Shown in pieces: positions 1 through 11,640 of a stretch of DNA of 64,000 nucleotides; the first letter of the stretch is position 1; the number at the start of each line of letters is the position of its first letter. Position numbers and translations under genes: made by a program. Source of the DNA: Symsagittifera roscoffensis (Eukaryota > Xenacoelomorpha > Acoela > Convolutidae); NCBI RefSeq assembly GCF_963678635.1, contig NC_087071.1:45061095-45125094 (forward strand), written 5' to 3'. Under the pieces are notes generated by a model. It had not been told where the DNA came from, did not search any database, and saw only the letters and a program-made list of their open reading frames with translations.

Positions 1-2853
1 AGTAGATCAACTTCGTAGTGGTTATTTTGGCAATCTAAATAAAGTGGGAAGTGTTGTAGATTGTTTATCTGTGATTGTTCAACGTCAGTTTTTACTGCAT
101 ATTTGCATTCTAGTCGGGGTGATGTTTCGTTTTCTGCAAGGTAGAATTTTATATTTTTGGGTATTTCTACTGTAGTTTTTCGTGTAAGTAATTCAGGTGG
201 TGTATTTCGACTTAAAGTGTCTGGTAATGCAAGATTCTTTCCTGCTGTCCAAACTATATGTAAGTTTGGGAATTTCATTAGAATCAGTTGAAATCTATAA
301 ACTCGGTGATTTGGATTAGATTTTTGTGTAAAGAGAAAAATGATTGGTTTGTGATCTGTGAATAGAACTGTTGGATGTTTTGATCCAAGTATCAGGAAAT
401 CATATTCTGTAAGTGTATATATTATGGCTGTACATTCTCTCATTAGAGTTGAGAGTCGTAGCTCTGCTTGAGTGAATAATCGAGAATTTGCTGATATAAG
501 ATTCATTTTGTTTGTGCCATTGTGTGATTGTAATAATGCTGCGCCGATGCCAAAATTCGAAGCATCGCACATTGCATAGAATGGTTGATTTGGATCTGGA
601 ATTGTATTCGAAATTTGTTCAGTTAGGAGTTTTTTAATTTCTTCAAATCGTGCTTGATGTTCTGTGTTCCATTCAAAATTATTTTGTTGTCTAAGTATAT
701 TATAGAATGGTCTTAGGTATAATTGCATTTTATAGACATATTTGCTTAAAAAATTTAACATTCCAAGGAATTCTTGGATTTTCTTTTTGTTTGTTGGTGG
801 TTGGAGCTTTTGAATAGCATCAATGCGTGATTTTAATGGAGTGATTGTTTTTCTTTCTATATTGTGTCCTAAGAATTTAACTCGTGTTAAAAAGAAGTGT
901 GATTTATCGGGGGCGAACCTTCAGAATTTCGTTCTGAAGTATTTTGTGATAGTTTTCTAAAACATTGAACATTTCTTCTTTTGTCTGTGATTGCATAAAA
1001 ACATCGTCTAAATAAGTGATTGCGTTTTTCTTGAGTATTAGTGGTCTAAAAATTTTGCTCATAAAAGCTGAAAATGCTGCTGGTCCTATGGATATACCAT
1101 TGAATAGGCGGTTGAATTCATATTGCTGATTTCCAATAACAAATTGTGTTAAACGTCGTGGTTGTTCATCTAGTGGCATTTGATTGTATGCACTATTCAT
1201 ATCTGCGGTTGTAAAGTATTTTCCGTTTATTTTTGTTAAAATAACTTGTATTGGTTCAATAGGCCAATTGCATTTTGATTCGTCTATTAGTGAATTAAGA
1301 TATCTAGCGTCTAGAACTATTTTTAATGATTCTCCTTTTGCTAGGATGATAACAAGGTTGATAAATGTGTTACCTTTTGGTTGTTCTTCTTTGTTTACCG
1401 GTGATATAATTTTGTATTGTTCTAAAATATCGAGTAATCTGTTCACTTTAACGTGTAAATGAATTGGTACTTTACTTGCTCTTTGTTTTTTGAAAACTGC
1501 GTCAGGTTTTAATGGGAGATGTAGTCATGAGCTGATTTTGCCAACATCAAATTTAGATGTTGCATAGACTGATGAATATTTTATTAGCTGTTTGGCTAAT
1601 TTATCAAATTCGTCTTGTGTTATTTGTGAATGTTGGAAGTTAAACATTGTTAAAAATTTCTGTTGATTCTCTGTATAGCTATTTATGTTGAATGTGGGTT
1701 TGAAATATGGGGTTTTTGTGAAATAATCTGTATTTCTTTTTTCATTACTTATTATATTATTTATGGATAATTCCTCATTAAGAATTGTGGATTGACAAAT
1801 ATCTAATAATTGGAGTATATTATTTACGCGGTATGCTTTTTCGTGTATTGGTGATATCGTAGCGTTGGTTTCGCAATAGCCTAAAAGTCCTATAAGGAAA
1901 TGTTACTTGATAGGGTGTATTGTTGTATACATGTAAAGAAATAATATCTGAATTCGAGTTTTTCAAATATTTTATGGATGAGATTGTGATTTTGAAAAAC
2001 TTATGGATAGGTTTGAATTCAAAATCTGACATATAGAGTTGTTGTTTATTTTGTTTTTTATCATATTGGTGAACTTGTTTTATTGAAAAATTATATATGT
2101 TTCCTGATAGTGGTTTCAGGTGTTTTCTTTGTTGATTATATATCGGATAAAATTTTGAAAAGAATGGTGGTTGTTTATTTAATCTTTGAAAAAATGTTAG
2201 GGATGTGTCTTTTGTTTTTGTGTATTTATCTTTGATTAGTATTTTACTATTCAAAATGTTGATTGTTGGTATATATTTAGAGATAAATGGTATTCCAATA
2301 ATATTGTGTTTAATATCAGTGATATGGAATATTTGTTTAAATGGTTTATTTAAAATTTGATTTTGCTCTATTGTTCTTGTGGGGAGAAGAAATAATTGAT
2401 TTTTTCCATAGTTTACCAATGTTGATCCTTGTGCTGTTGCTAGTTTACTGGATGTTTCAAGAGGCGTTAGTTTTGGGTGTAATGATTGCATGTGGGAATG
2501 TTTATTATGTTTGATTCTGCTCCTGAATCAATTAAAAAATCAATTTCAAGATCTGGTGGTTGAAATTCTTTGTTTCTTGGACTTTCTAAAAGAAATGGTA
2601 TTGTCCAAATTTTTTCTTTGGGTTGTTCTTCTTGTATATTTTGATAGATGTGATTTGTATTCAAGCATTTTGTTTTGTCATTTTCATTGGAATGATTTGT
2701 AGTGTTGATTTCGTTAGTTTCTTGTGCCGTTTGTGTAGAATGGATGGGTTCAATATAATAATTGTGAAGGAGTTCTAATTGATTTTCATATATATGTGAT
2801 GAAAAAAGTTGTTCATATATAATAGGTTCGTAGTCATTTTCGACTGCTATCAT
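1..2853 (-). pseudogene. pol region of copy A (protease, RT, part of RNase H)
   Basis: Holds a retroviral-type aspartic protease signature (Asp-Ser-Gly-Ala) near 2510-2550, and a Ty3-type reverse transcriptase with the YLDD box near 1000. RNase H follows down to the window edge. The same parts lie at 14560-17225 in copy B. It is a fossil with a few breaks. Confidence 0.88.
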
Positions 2854-5633
2854 ATCATATTTATGGAGATAGTGTTTTCTGTATCACTTTCTGAATCTGA
2901 TGATTCACAGTTTATTTGATTTAGTTGTAGTTCGTTATTTCCTGTGTCATCAATACCTGGGGGGTCTGATGTTGTTTCTGGATTTAATTGTACTTGATTA
3001 ATATTTCTTTGATGTTTAGGTGTACTACTTCTGTGGCGATTATTAGAATTGTTATAATGGTTATTATTCCTGTGTGGTGGTTGGGAATAATTTCTATAAC
3101 GGTTATTATAACTTGAATGTCGATTTTGTGAATTATTTCGTGATCTGTTTTGATAATTATTGTTTGGTCTGTTATAGTTTGATCTATTATATGAGTTATT
3201 CCTTGATCGATTGTTCGAGTAATTCTGGTTTCGGTTGTTTGAATAACTTCTATTTCGATTATTGGAGTAGTTTCTATTTCTATTGTATGATGAGTTTCGT
3301 GATTGATTGTTTGGATAGTAATTATTCCTTGATTGGGAATTAGATCTAGAAACAAATTGTGTTGTGTTCGAATTTGATCTGGAGTAGTTATTTCGACTAT
3401 TTGGTCTATTGTAATGATTTTGTGACAAATTTTGTGTATTTCTTCGTTCTGGTGATCTTCCTCTATAACTTGAGTTATATGGTGATTGAGTTCTCGTGTA
3501 ATTGGTATTGTTCGGAAGTGGTTTTCCTGAACTGTTGTTGCTGTATACACTTTTGTTCGGTAGATTTTGATCTTTTTTCATGTACTGATAGAATGATTTA
3601 TTCGGTTCTTTATATTTTTGAGGTTTGTTTTGATTGTCCTGTTGTTTTTGTCTACAATCAGAAATACTATGTCCGTATCGTCGGCAATAATTACACCATT
3701 TTTTGAAAGATGGTTTGCCTTTAAAGTTTGGGTGTTTTTCATAAATATTGAGTATTTCAGTGATTTTTTCAACGAGGTCTGTATCTGATTCCTGTATATT
3801 GTTGATGTTTGTGGTATTTGTTTCAATTCGGTTAACATATTGTAATTTCAGATTTTCTGTTTCTTCAAGTTTCATTGTGATTTCCGCTTGCTCTAGTTTG
3901 TCTACTAGTTTTCGAAAATCTAAATCGGGCTCTCGAATTGAGGAGGGATGGGATGCTCTCTTTTTTATTGCTATTTTCCTTAATTGAGGTGTTAAGGTCA
4001 TCATTAAGATTTCTGTCATCTTTGTGTTTTTATAGTCGTGTGTATTTAATGAATATGCTTTTCGAACTAGTGTTTCGATACGTACTGCTAATTGTTTGAT
4101 GGTTTCGTTTGGTAATCTGCGAATTTCTTTACATAAAACTCTTTGGTGTTGTTTATTTCTTTCGGAGTCAAACATTTTTGAAAATTCTTGTGTAAATGTT
4201 TTCCAATTTGATTTTATTTCTATAGGCTATACTGAAAACCATTTTTGGGCTGCGCCGTCTAAGGTTGTCTGTATCAACGCTGTGCGTCGATGTATCCAGT
4301 TTTGATGTAGTGGCGTATTAATTGGTTCAGGTCCTATATTTAAAATTAAACTTGCTGTTACTGCATTTAAATAATCTTCTACAGAATATTCAGGGTCTGT
4401 TCCTGTGATTACCATTAATGGTTTGTTTGATGTTATTGATGATCCACCCATAAGGTATGGATTCATTGTCATTTGTAATGATTCTGCTGCATTTGGCATT
4501 TGTGAAAAATTCGAAAGTTGATTTTTTGTTATTTCGTGTTGTTGAAGGTAATATGGAAGTGGTATTTCATTTTGCATTTGTGTTGGTTGATACGAGTGTG
4601 TAATCATTGGGTTTTGTGGCTGAATTGGTTGAAAAGATTGTGTATTAATTGGGTTTTGCATTTGCATTGGTTGTTGATTTTGTGTATCTGTTGGGTGTGG
4701 AGAAAAAATTCTATGATATGTATACGGTTTTTGCACTCCTTGTCCACGATATTCTTGAGTATATGGTGCAAATATATCTGGTTGTAAATAATCATCATCA
4801 GAGGATAGGTAATCCGTTTGATGAGGTGCTTGTTTTTTATTTTTATTCTGTTGAAAGAATGGGTAATTTTCACTACGATCCTGTGGAGGATGTGAATTAG
4901 TTTGAAAATTTACTGAATTGGTTGTTGCCATTGGGTTATCCCAATATCGAGATCTTATCTGATTATTATTTTTTCGGGGGGGATAGTTTGTTTTTGATGA
5001 ATGTGTGTAATTATAATTGTGTTCCGCAAAACTGTTTCTTGTGAACGTTCTGCGTGTTTTTGACGTTATTGTCATGGGTCTATATGTTTGATAATCCATT
5101 TGTGAATATTTTGGAGCAACCGAAGGTTTAACGGTTGATTGTAAGGTTACCTGTGCTAGTGAAGTGTTTGTATTTCTTGGTGTTGTTAAATTTGGACGTA
5201 TTGGTGAAATACTTTGTTGTGTAGTTGTTGTTGTTTGGACAATTTCTTCATTTATGAAGTGTGATGGTGTTTGAATATCTTGTTGAGTGAGGTTCCTAGT
5301 TCCATTAAGGTTTTCATTGTGTATGACGGTCGAATTTAAACTGTTATTTCGCGTATCGGGTAAAAATGTATTGTAGTTTAATGGTGTTGCATCAATGGAT
5401 AATGGTATTACTCTTACATAATCTCTTGTATAAGATATTGTACTTATTGCTTGACTTGCAATTGATTGTGGGATATTTATAAATGCATAATGAGACCATT
5501 CGGGGTCCCAAACGTAGTCTGACTGTTCAGTGATGGCGGTATCATCGTTTGAATTTTGAGGTCTGAAATTTTTTCTAGCTTGTGAAATTAAATCTATATT
5601 ATGTGTGAAATAATCTATTATAAACCATGCCAA
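2850..5633 (-). pseudogene. gag region of copy A
   Basis: Matches the gag region of copy B: a Gln/Asn/Pro-rich N-terminal half, a capsid-type retrotransposon gag domain, one zinc knuckle (CX2CX4HX4C) and an Asn/Arg/Ser-rich tail that probably binds RNA. It is a fossil with about one break in this stretch. Confidence 0.85.
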
Positions 5634-5676
5634 AATTTTTTGTAAGTCATGTTTTGTATGTTGTGAAACATCATCT

Positions 5677-6225
5677 TTAGTGAAATTTTTCTTTAATTAT
5701 ATGTAGAAAAGTTGAAAATAGTGTGATTTCATGTCGTACCCTTATATGTTTAGATGTCTCTGTCGGTGAGACACTTGGGATTGGAATTTCGTTTTCTAAT
5801 ATTGAGATATAACTATATATTATGGCAAAAACTTCAATAGTGATTATGGAGTTTGCTCTTTGTGAGTTATGATATTGTATGCTTTTTATGTATTCTGAGA
5901 ATGCTTTCGAAAATTCTAAATCAAGGTCGTCTGTTTGAATTACATATTTGCGGTGATTCGGGTTTGGTAAGCTGAATTCTATGGTGTAGATTCCGTATTG
6001 TTGTGTCAAATTACATATATCTTTCAGATAGTGATCAATAATTTGTCTTTTGATCTTTACATCTGGGAACTCTGCTTTACATGGGCTGAATCCGGGTTCA
6101 AATAAATTTAGTAGTAAATTCTTGCAAAGTATATGCTGTCCTCTATCATTGCGTGCATCTACGAGGAAGGGGAAGATATCGTCATCATCTGGACTATCTT
6201 CACTTGGAGTGTGTTTTTGGCTCAT
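5677..6225 (-). CDS. Upstream ORF 2 of copy A (182 codons), unknown
   Basis: Starts inside the end of the 155-codon ORF, a short overlap that would suit translational coupling or reinitiation. The protein has an acidic N-terminus (Asp run near residues 12-16) and then a mixed helical-looking region. No family is recognised. It ends close to where gag begins, so it may be the N-terminal part of a larger Gag rather than a separate gene. Confidence 0.45.
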   Translation of the reverse strand: MSQKHTPSEDSPDDDDIFPFLVDARNDRGQHILCKNLLLNLFEPGFSPCKAEFPDVKIKRQIIDHYLKDICNLTQQYGIYTIEFSLPNPNHRKYVIQTDDLDLEFSKAFSEYIKSIQYHNSQRANSIITIEVFAIIYSYISILENEIPIPSVSPTETSKHIRVRHEITLFSTFLHIIKEKFH

Positions 6226-6667
6226 TTTTTCGTTTAATGACTGTTAATAGGTAATTATCGATGTGTCTAATTGGTTGATTCCAGTTATATAAGTGTACTG
6301 GTTTGTGTTTATATTGCTTTTTTATTCGTCTTTTTCCTCTTTTTGATGAATTCGAAGTTGTTTCTGAGTCGGAAAAATATAATTGATCGTGAATGGGGCA
6401 ATTTTTATCTATAGATTCTTTTAATTTATAAAGTTCGTCTAAATTGCTGGCTTCTGATTCTGAAAATGCATTTCTATTTTTGGAAAATCTTTTTCGTGTT
6501 ATTTGTCTTTGTTTGTTTATTATGTTTCTTTTTATTGTTAGTCGTTTCGTTCTGATATATCCAACTGTTTGTGTATGAGGTGTGATTACAAGATCGTATT
6601 TTTTGTTTTCTATTTCACAGTTGTGTAAAACGATTGTTTGTTTATTTCCTAGATTTTTAAATGACAT
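6200..6667 (-). CDS. Upstream ORF 1 of copy A (155 codons), unknown
   Basis: Encodes a very basic protein of 155 residues, almost identical to the ORF at 10641-11108. It has Lys/Arg-rich stretches near residues 40-65 and 110-125, an acidic Ser/Glu patch between them, and no membrane segment. I do not recognise the family; charge alone suggests nucleic-acid binding or nuclear entry. It lies just before the next ORF and overlaps it by about 26 bases. Confidence 0.55.
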   Translation of the reverse strand: MSFKNLGNKQTIVLHNCEIENKKYDLVITPHTQTVGYIRTKRLTIKRNIINKQRQITRKRFSKNRNAFSESEASNLDELYKLKESIDKNCPIHDQLYFSDSETTSNSSKRGKRRIKKQYKHKPVHLYNWNQPIRHIDNYLLTVIKRKNEPKTHSK

Positions 6668-7932
6668 AAGGTTTAGGATGACGGATGCAAAAAGTTATTA
6701 GATGATTTCTATTTTCTTAAATTGTTAGTCCTTACGATTTTTTGGTTAGCTTAACCTGGGTCTATTTGTTCAGGGTTGGAGAGAAAAGTATATCGATTCC
6801 GAAGAATGATTTTTACTTTCTCGTGGCTAGTATAAGTTAAGGTGGTTAAGGTGTTAACTTACTTAATCTTACTTAAGGGTAGTGATTGTGTTCAAGGGTT
6901 GGAGAATAGTAAATCGATCCTCAAGGTTCAGGTATAATTAGAACGCGAGTAGTTCGTTAGATACTATTTTAAACTTACTAAGTCTAAGATTTATCCTGGG
7001 TCTTGATAAGAGGAGGGTTCAGGTGAAGGATGAATAACCGAAGTTCTTCACTGTTTATCCTAATTTGAATGATTAGTTTTGTTCAAAAATTTCTATTAGT
7101 CTTGGGTTTTTTGAAAGGGTTGGATAATGAATCGACGTTTGAGGTCGTTAGGCACTAGCTAAGTGGGTGGGGGAGAACAAAATTGTTCTTTTTGATCCAA
7201 GGATAGGCCTTGATGATCAATTTTTTTTTAAATTTAATTAAATAAAAAATGAATTAAGATCCAAGGATAAGCCTTGATGATCTGATTTTTTAAAATTAAG
7301 TGAATTTAAGTTTAAAATGGTTTAAATTTGTTTAAGGAAAAGATTTAGTGTTTTAATGATACTAGTGAGCTTATGATTGCTGTTATGTTTTAGGTGATGA
7401 AGCTGGGACAATTGGATGATTTATGATTACTAACAGTTTATTGTCATGCTACTAATTTTTATTTTGATTTTCAATAAATATTTTCCAAACATGTTTTATA
7501 TAATACTGCAGAATTTTAGGAAAACGATCTGAGATCTTTTTATCAATCGTTATTGTATATTAATAGTTTTGTTTAGCGCCTGAAATGATTATGAAGATTG
7601 ACTTCAAGATTTTATGTTTGCAAATGAAAATCTAAATTCATTGCTAATAAAATTCTAAATATAAAAGTTTGTGTTGGCTTTTGTCGTACTATCATATAAC
7701 TATTTGGTAAGTTTCTACTTTGTCGTATGTCGTCTCTGGTTCGAAGTCTTCTTGCAATTCCGGGTAGTTCTGTTATCGTTTGGAATATTGGCTCTGATCT
7801 ATTGAGTCGTAGAGACATTTCGATTAAATTATCGTCGTATAACATTTTAAAAATGTTTTGTCTAAATTCTAATCTATTTTTGGTTAATTCTAAGCTATTA
7901 AGGTCTTGTTCGAGACTTATGGTCGCACCAGA
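6668..7932 (-). other. Untranslated leader of copy A
   Basis: About 1.26 kb between LTR and first ORF, matching the leader of copy B. A probable primer-binding site beginning TGGTGC lies two bases inside the LTR edge. Two 25-bp near-palindromic repeats lie at 7194-7218 and 7258-7282. A 77-codon ORF (7612-7845) is shared with copy B. The four imperfect repeats described for copy B are present here too. Confidence 0.75.
7612..7845 (-). CDS. Small leader ORF of copy A (77 codons), unknown
   Basis: Same length and largely the same protein as the ORF at 9480-9713 in copy B. No known domain is recognised. It is basic, with many Arg and Leu residues and no signal peptide or membrane segment. Its survival in both copies may only reflect their youth. 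Confidence 0.35.
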   Translation of the reverse strand: MLYDDNLIEMSLRLNRSEPIFQTITELPGIARRLRTRDDIRQSRNLPNSYMIVRQKPTQTFIFRILLAMNLDFHLQT

Positions 7933-8342
7933 TGAGTTATGACCTATTTGGTTAACTCATAGAGTAATTTCGGATAGGGTACACCGTCTGCTCGTCACGC
8001 TATCTTATTTTCGGCCGGATAGATTCGTGCAACTTCTTAGTCTAATACCGATCCTAATCTTACTCTTATACTTACTAGTCTCAGGGTGTTTAACTAGTCT
8101 CTGCTAGGCTCAATAGATCTAGGGTATACTGGTTTGTTGCGGCTGCTGAAGTTCTCTTGGAGAGGCAACTAATTTCTAAGTTAAATTCAAATCTCTCTGG
8201 TGCTGAAATTACAAGTAATTTCAGCACTTACAAATAAGTGGGTTGTTAGTTAGATGGATCATGATTGGTTAATATTAAATACTTCACAGTGGTAAAATAT
8301 CTAATTTATCCAATCATAAAATGTAGTTTAGATCAGGTTCCA
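7933..8342 (-). repeat. 5' LTR of copy A (410 bp)
   Basis: Reverse complement of the LTRs at 8983-9392 and 27113-27522, with the same length and the same TG...CA ends. It contains the same perfect dyad (8200-8227) found in the other two LTRs. Confidence 0.93.
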
Positions 8343-8982
8343 GCATTCATACAAAAAAAGCATCCATGTTTTGTTTAGTACTAAAATTAGCGCTGCATCG
8401 AGTTACCATTGCTCCATAAATACAAATACACATGCTATTTCACTGTGCTTATTCAATTGTTTTGTATTTACTGGAGGGTTTATATTGTACTGGAGGGGCT
8501 GTTATGAGAAATACGTTAACAACTACACCAAAATAGCATGTTGGAGGCAATTTCTAATTTCAAAAGCAGACATAATGAAGATGCTTAAGCAGGGACTTAC
8601 AATCAAAGTCGCAAGCATTTTTTTAAAACAAAGTTCAATCAATCAAAAATTAAAGTAAATGTTTGAACTAACAAACGTTGGAGATTTTGAGACAAAATGA
8701 GGAATTCAACGGTAGAGGGTTCAGAGAAAAAAATTTCATATTGAGATAAAAGATTTAAAAATTACTTTTTTTTTCTCGGGAAAGATTATATAACTGCTTA
8801 CGATTAATTTTTTTGTTTTTTGTCTACAAAGACTTATTTTCTTGTTGTGGTTCCAATGTGAGCCTCTAGTTATATTGAGTGTCTTTTGGTGTGACGGGTT
8901 ATTTTTTGTTTTTAAAAAATGTTAACAATTCAGAGAAAAACTAGAATTAACTTTTTATTTTTTAGTTTCCTCCCAACCTTAT
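8343..8982. other. Spacer between the two head-to-head elements
   Basis: 640 bp of AT-rich DNA lying between the outer edges of two 5' LTRs. I see no gene or repeat in it. A 95-codon open frame at 8371-8658 has no recognisable domain. The last four bases (TTAT, 8979-8982) are one side of copy B's target-site duplication. Confidence 0.7.
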
Positions 8983-9392
8983 TGGAACCTGATCTAAACT
9001 ATATTTTATGATTGGATAAATTAGATATTTTACCACTGTAAAGTATTTAATATTAACCAATCATGATCCATCTACTTAACAACCCACTTATTTGTAAGTG
9101 CTGAAATTACTTGTAATTTCAGCACCAGAGAGATTTGAATTTAACTTAGAAATTAGTTGCCTCTCCAAGAGAACTTCAGCAGCCGCAATAAACCAGTATA
9201 CCCTAGATCTATTGAGCCTAGCAGAGACTAGTTAAACACCCTGAGACTAGAATGTATAAGAGTAAGATTAGGATCGGTATTAGACTAAGAAGTTGCACGA
9301 ATCTATCCGGCCGAAAATAAGATAGCGTGACGAGCAGACGGTGTACCCTATCCGAAATTACTCTATGAGTTAACCACATCGGTTATAACTCA
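8983..9392 (+). repeat. 5' LTR of copy B (410 bp)
   Basis: Starts TGGAACCT and ends ATAACTCA, with the same boundaries as 27113-27522. A perfect 13-bp inverted repeat with a 2-base loop lies at 9098-9125. The probable primer-binding site begins TGGTGC at 9395, just downstream; its tRNA partner is not identified. Confidence 0.95.
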
Positions 9393-10640
9393 TCTGGTGC
9401 AATCATAAGTCTCGAATAAGACCTTAATAGCTTAGATTTAACCAAAAATAGATTAGAATTTAGACAAAACATTTTTAAAATGTTATACGACGATAATTTA
9501 ATCGAAATGTCTCTACGACTCAATAGATCAGAGCCAATATTCCGAACGATAACAGATTTACCCGGAATCGTAAGAAGACCTCGAACCAGAGACGACATAC
9601 GACAAAGTAAAAACTTACCATATAGTTATATGATAGTACGGCAAAAGCCAACACAAACTTTTATATTTAGAATTTTATTAGCAATGAATTTAGATTTTCA
9701 TTTGCAAACATAAAATCTTGAAGTCAATCTTCATGATCATTTCAGGCGCTAAACAAAATTATTAATTTACAATAGCGATTGATAAAAAGATCTCAGATCG
9801 TTTTCTTAAATTCTGCAGTTTTATATAAAACATGTTTGAAAAATATTTATTGAAAATCAAAACAAAAATTAGTAGCATGACAATAAATTGTTAGTAATCA
9901 TAAAATCATCTGCTGTCTCAGCTTCATCACCTAAACCTAACAGCAATCATAAGCTCACTAATATCATTAAAAAACTAAATCTTTTTCTTAAATAAATTTA
10001 AACCATTTTAAACTTATATTCACTTAATTTTGAAATCAGATCATCAAGGCTTATCCTTGGATCTTAATTAATTTCCTATTTCACTAAATTTAAAAACCTG
10101 ATCATCAAGGCCTATCCTTGGATCAAAAAGAACAATTTTGTTCTCCCCCACCCACTTAGGAAGTGTCTAACGACCTCAAACGTCGATTCACTATCCAACC
10201 CTTCCAAAAAACCCAAGACTAATAGAAATTTTCCAACAAAACTAACCATTCAAATTAGGATAAACAGTGAAGAACTTCGATTATTCATCCTTCACTTGAA
10301 CCCTCCTCTTACCAGACCCAGAATAAATCTTAGACTTAGTAAGTTTAAAATAGTACCTAACGAACTACTCGCGTTCTAATTATACCTGAACCTTGTGGAT
10401 CGATTTACTATTCTCCAACCCTTGAACACAATCATTACCCCTAAGTAAGATTAAGTAAGTTAACACCTCAGCTTATATTAGCCACGAGAAAGTAAAAGTC
10501 ATTCTTCGGAATCGATATATTTTTCTCTCCAACCCTGAAAAAATAGACCCAGGTTAAGCTAACCAAAAAATCGTAAGGACTAACAGTTTAAGAAACTAGA
10601 CATCATCTAATAACTTTTTGCATCCCTCATCCTAAACCTT
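9393..10640 (+). other. Structured leader of copy B
   Basis: 1.25 kb between LTR and first ORF. It contains a 77-codon ORF, two 25-bp near-palindromes (10039-10063 and 10100-10124, each GATC ... CCTTGGATC), and four imperfect repeats beginning at about 10183, 10277, 10400 and 10512. Each of these has TCGAT followed by a pyrimidine stretch and CCAACCCT or a close variant. All of this is matched in copy A. The leader is the expected place for packaging, dimerisation and splice-donor signals. Confidence 0.7.
9480..9713 (+). CDS. Small leader ORF of copy B (77 codons), unknown
   Basis: An open frame between the primer-binding site and the repeats, same length as its partner in copy A, with mostly conservative differences. 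No domain is recognised. It could be an upstream regulatory ORF or chance. Confidence 0.35.
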   Translation: MLYDDNLIEMSLRLNRSEPIFRTITDLPGIVRRPRTRDDIRQSKNLPYSYMIVRQKPTQTFIFRILLAMNLDFHLQT

Positions 10641-11108
10641 ATGTCATTCAAAAATCTAGGAAATAAACAAACAATCGTTTTACACAACTGTGAAATAGAA
10701 AACAAAAAATACGATCTTGTAATCACACCTCATACACAAACAGTTGGATATATCAGAACGAAACGACTAACAATAAAAAGAAACATAATAAACAAACAAA
10801 GACAAATCACACGAAAAAGATTTTCAAAAAATAGAAATGCATTTTCAGAATCAGAAGCCAGCAATTTAGATGAACTCTATAAATTAAAAGAATCGATCGA
10901 TAAAAATTGTCCCATTCACGATCAATTATATTTTTCCGACTCAGAAACAACTTCAAATTCATCAAAAAGAGGAAAAAGAAGAATAAAAAAGCAATATAAA
11001 CACAAACCAGTACACTTGTATAATTGGAATCAACCAATTAGACACATCGATAGTTATATATTAAGAGTCATTAAACGAAAAAATGAGCCACAGCCACACT
11101 CAAAGTGA
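10641..11108 (+). CDS. Upstream ORF 1 of copy B (155 codons), unknown
   Basis: Encodes a 155-residue, very Lys/Arg-rich protein nearly identical to the ORF at 6200-6667. Basic clusters lie near residues 40-65 and 110-125, with a Ser/Asp/Glu patch between. No signal peptide, membrane segment or known domain is seen. It stands first in the element's gene order, ahead of gag, where most Ty3 elements have nothing. A nucleic-acid-binding or regulatory role is only an inference from charge and position. Confidence 0.55.
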   Translation: MSFKNLGNKQTIVLHNCEIENKKYDLVITPHTQTVGYIRTKRLTIKRNIINKQRQITRKRFSKNRNAFSESEASNLDELYKLKESIDKNCPIHDQLYFSDSETTSNSSKRGKRRIKKQYKHKPVHLYNWNQPIRHIDSYILRVIKRKNEPQPHSK

Positions 11109-11640
11109 CGAAAGACCAGATGACGAAGAGGTTTATCCCTTCCTCGTGGATGCACCCGATAATAGAGGGCAGCATGACTTTTGCAAGAGTTTACTCCTAA
11201 ATTTGTTTGAATCCGGAATCAGCCATGCAAAGCAGAATTCCCAGATTTAAAAATCAAAAGACAAATTATTGAACATTATCTGAAAGATATATGTAATTTA
11301 ACACAACAATACGGAATCTACACCATAGAATTCAGCACACCAAATCCGAATCATCGCAAATATGTAATTCAAACAGACGATCTTGAATTAGAATTTTCAA
11401 AAGTATTCTTAGAATATATTAAAAGCATACAATATCATAACTCACAAAGAGCAAACTCCATATTTACTAACGAAGTTTTTGCAATAATATATAGCTATAT
11501 TTCAATATTAGAAAAAACAGAATTTCAAAGTATCTCACCAACTGAAACATCCAAACATACAAAAGTACGACAAGAAATCACATTAATTTCAACTTTTCTA
11601 CATATAATCAAAGAAAATTTCACAAAAGACGAAGTTTCAC
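11084..11640 (+). pseudogene. Upstream ORF 2 region of copy B
   Basis: Corresponds to the 182-codon ORF at 5677-6225 of copy A, again starting inside the end of ORF 1. In this copy the region is broken. Function is unknown; it may be the N-terminal part of Gag. Confidence 0.45.

Larger units (their letters stand above)
1..8342 (-). mobile_element. Ty3/gypsy-like LTR element, copy A (cut by the window edge)
   Basis: A fossil copy of the same element as 8983-27522, in reverse orientation. Its 5' LTR lies at 7933-8342, followed leftward by leader, two small ORFs, gag, protease and reverse transcriptase. Position 1 corresponds to the stretch between RNase H and integrase of the other copy (about 17100), so integrase, env, the 3' ORF and the 3' LTR lie outside the window. 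It is very similar to copy B throughout. Its LTR differs from copy B's at a handful of sites, about 98% identity by eye, which suggests a young family. It is broken, with about four or five interruptions in the visible part; natural frameshifting makes the count uncertain. Confidence 0.93.

Noticed and set aside
8371-8658. A 95-codon frame in the spacer between the two Ty3-like elements
   Set aside because: No domain, no neighbour context, and within the length expected by chance.
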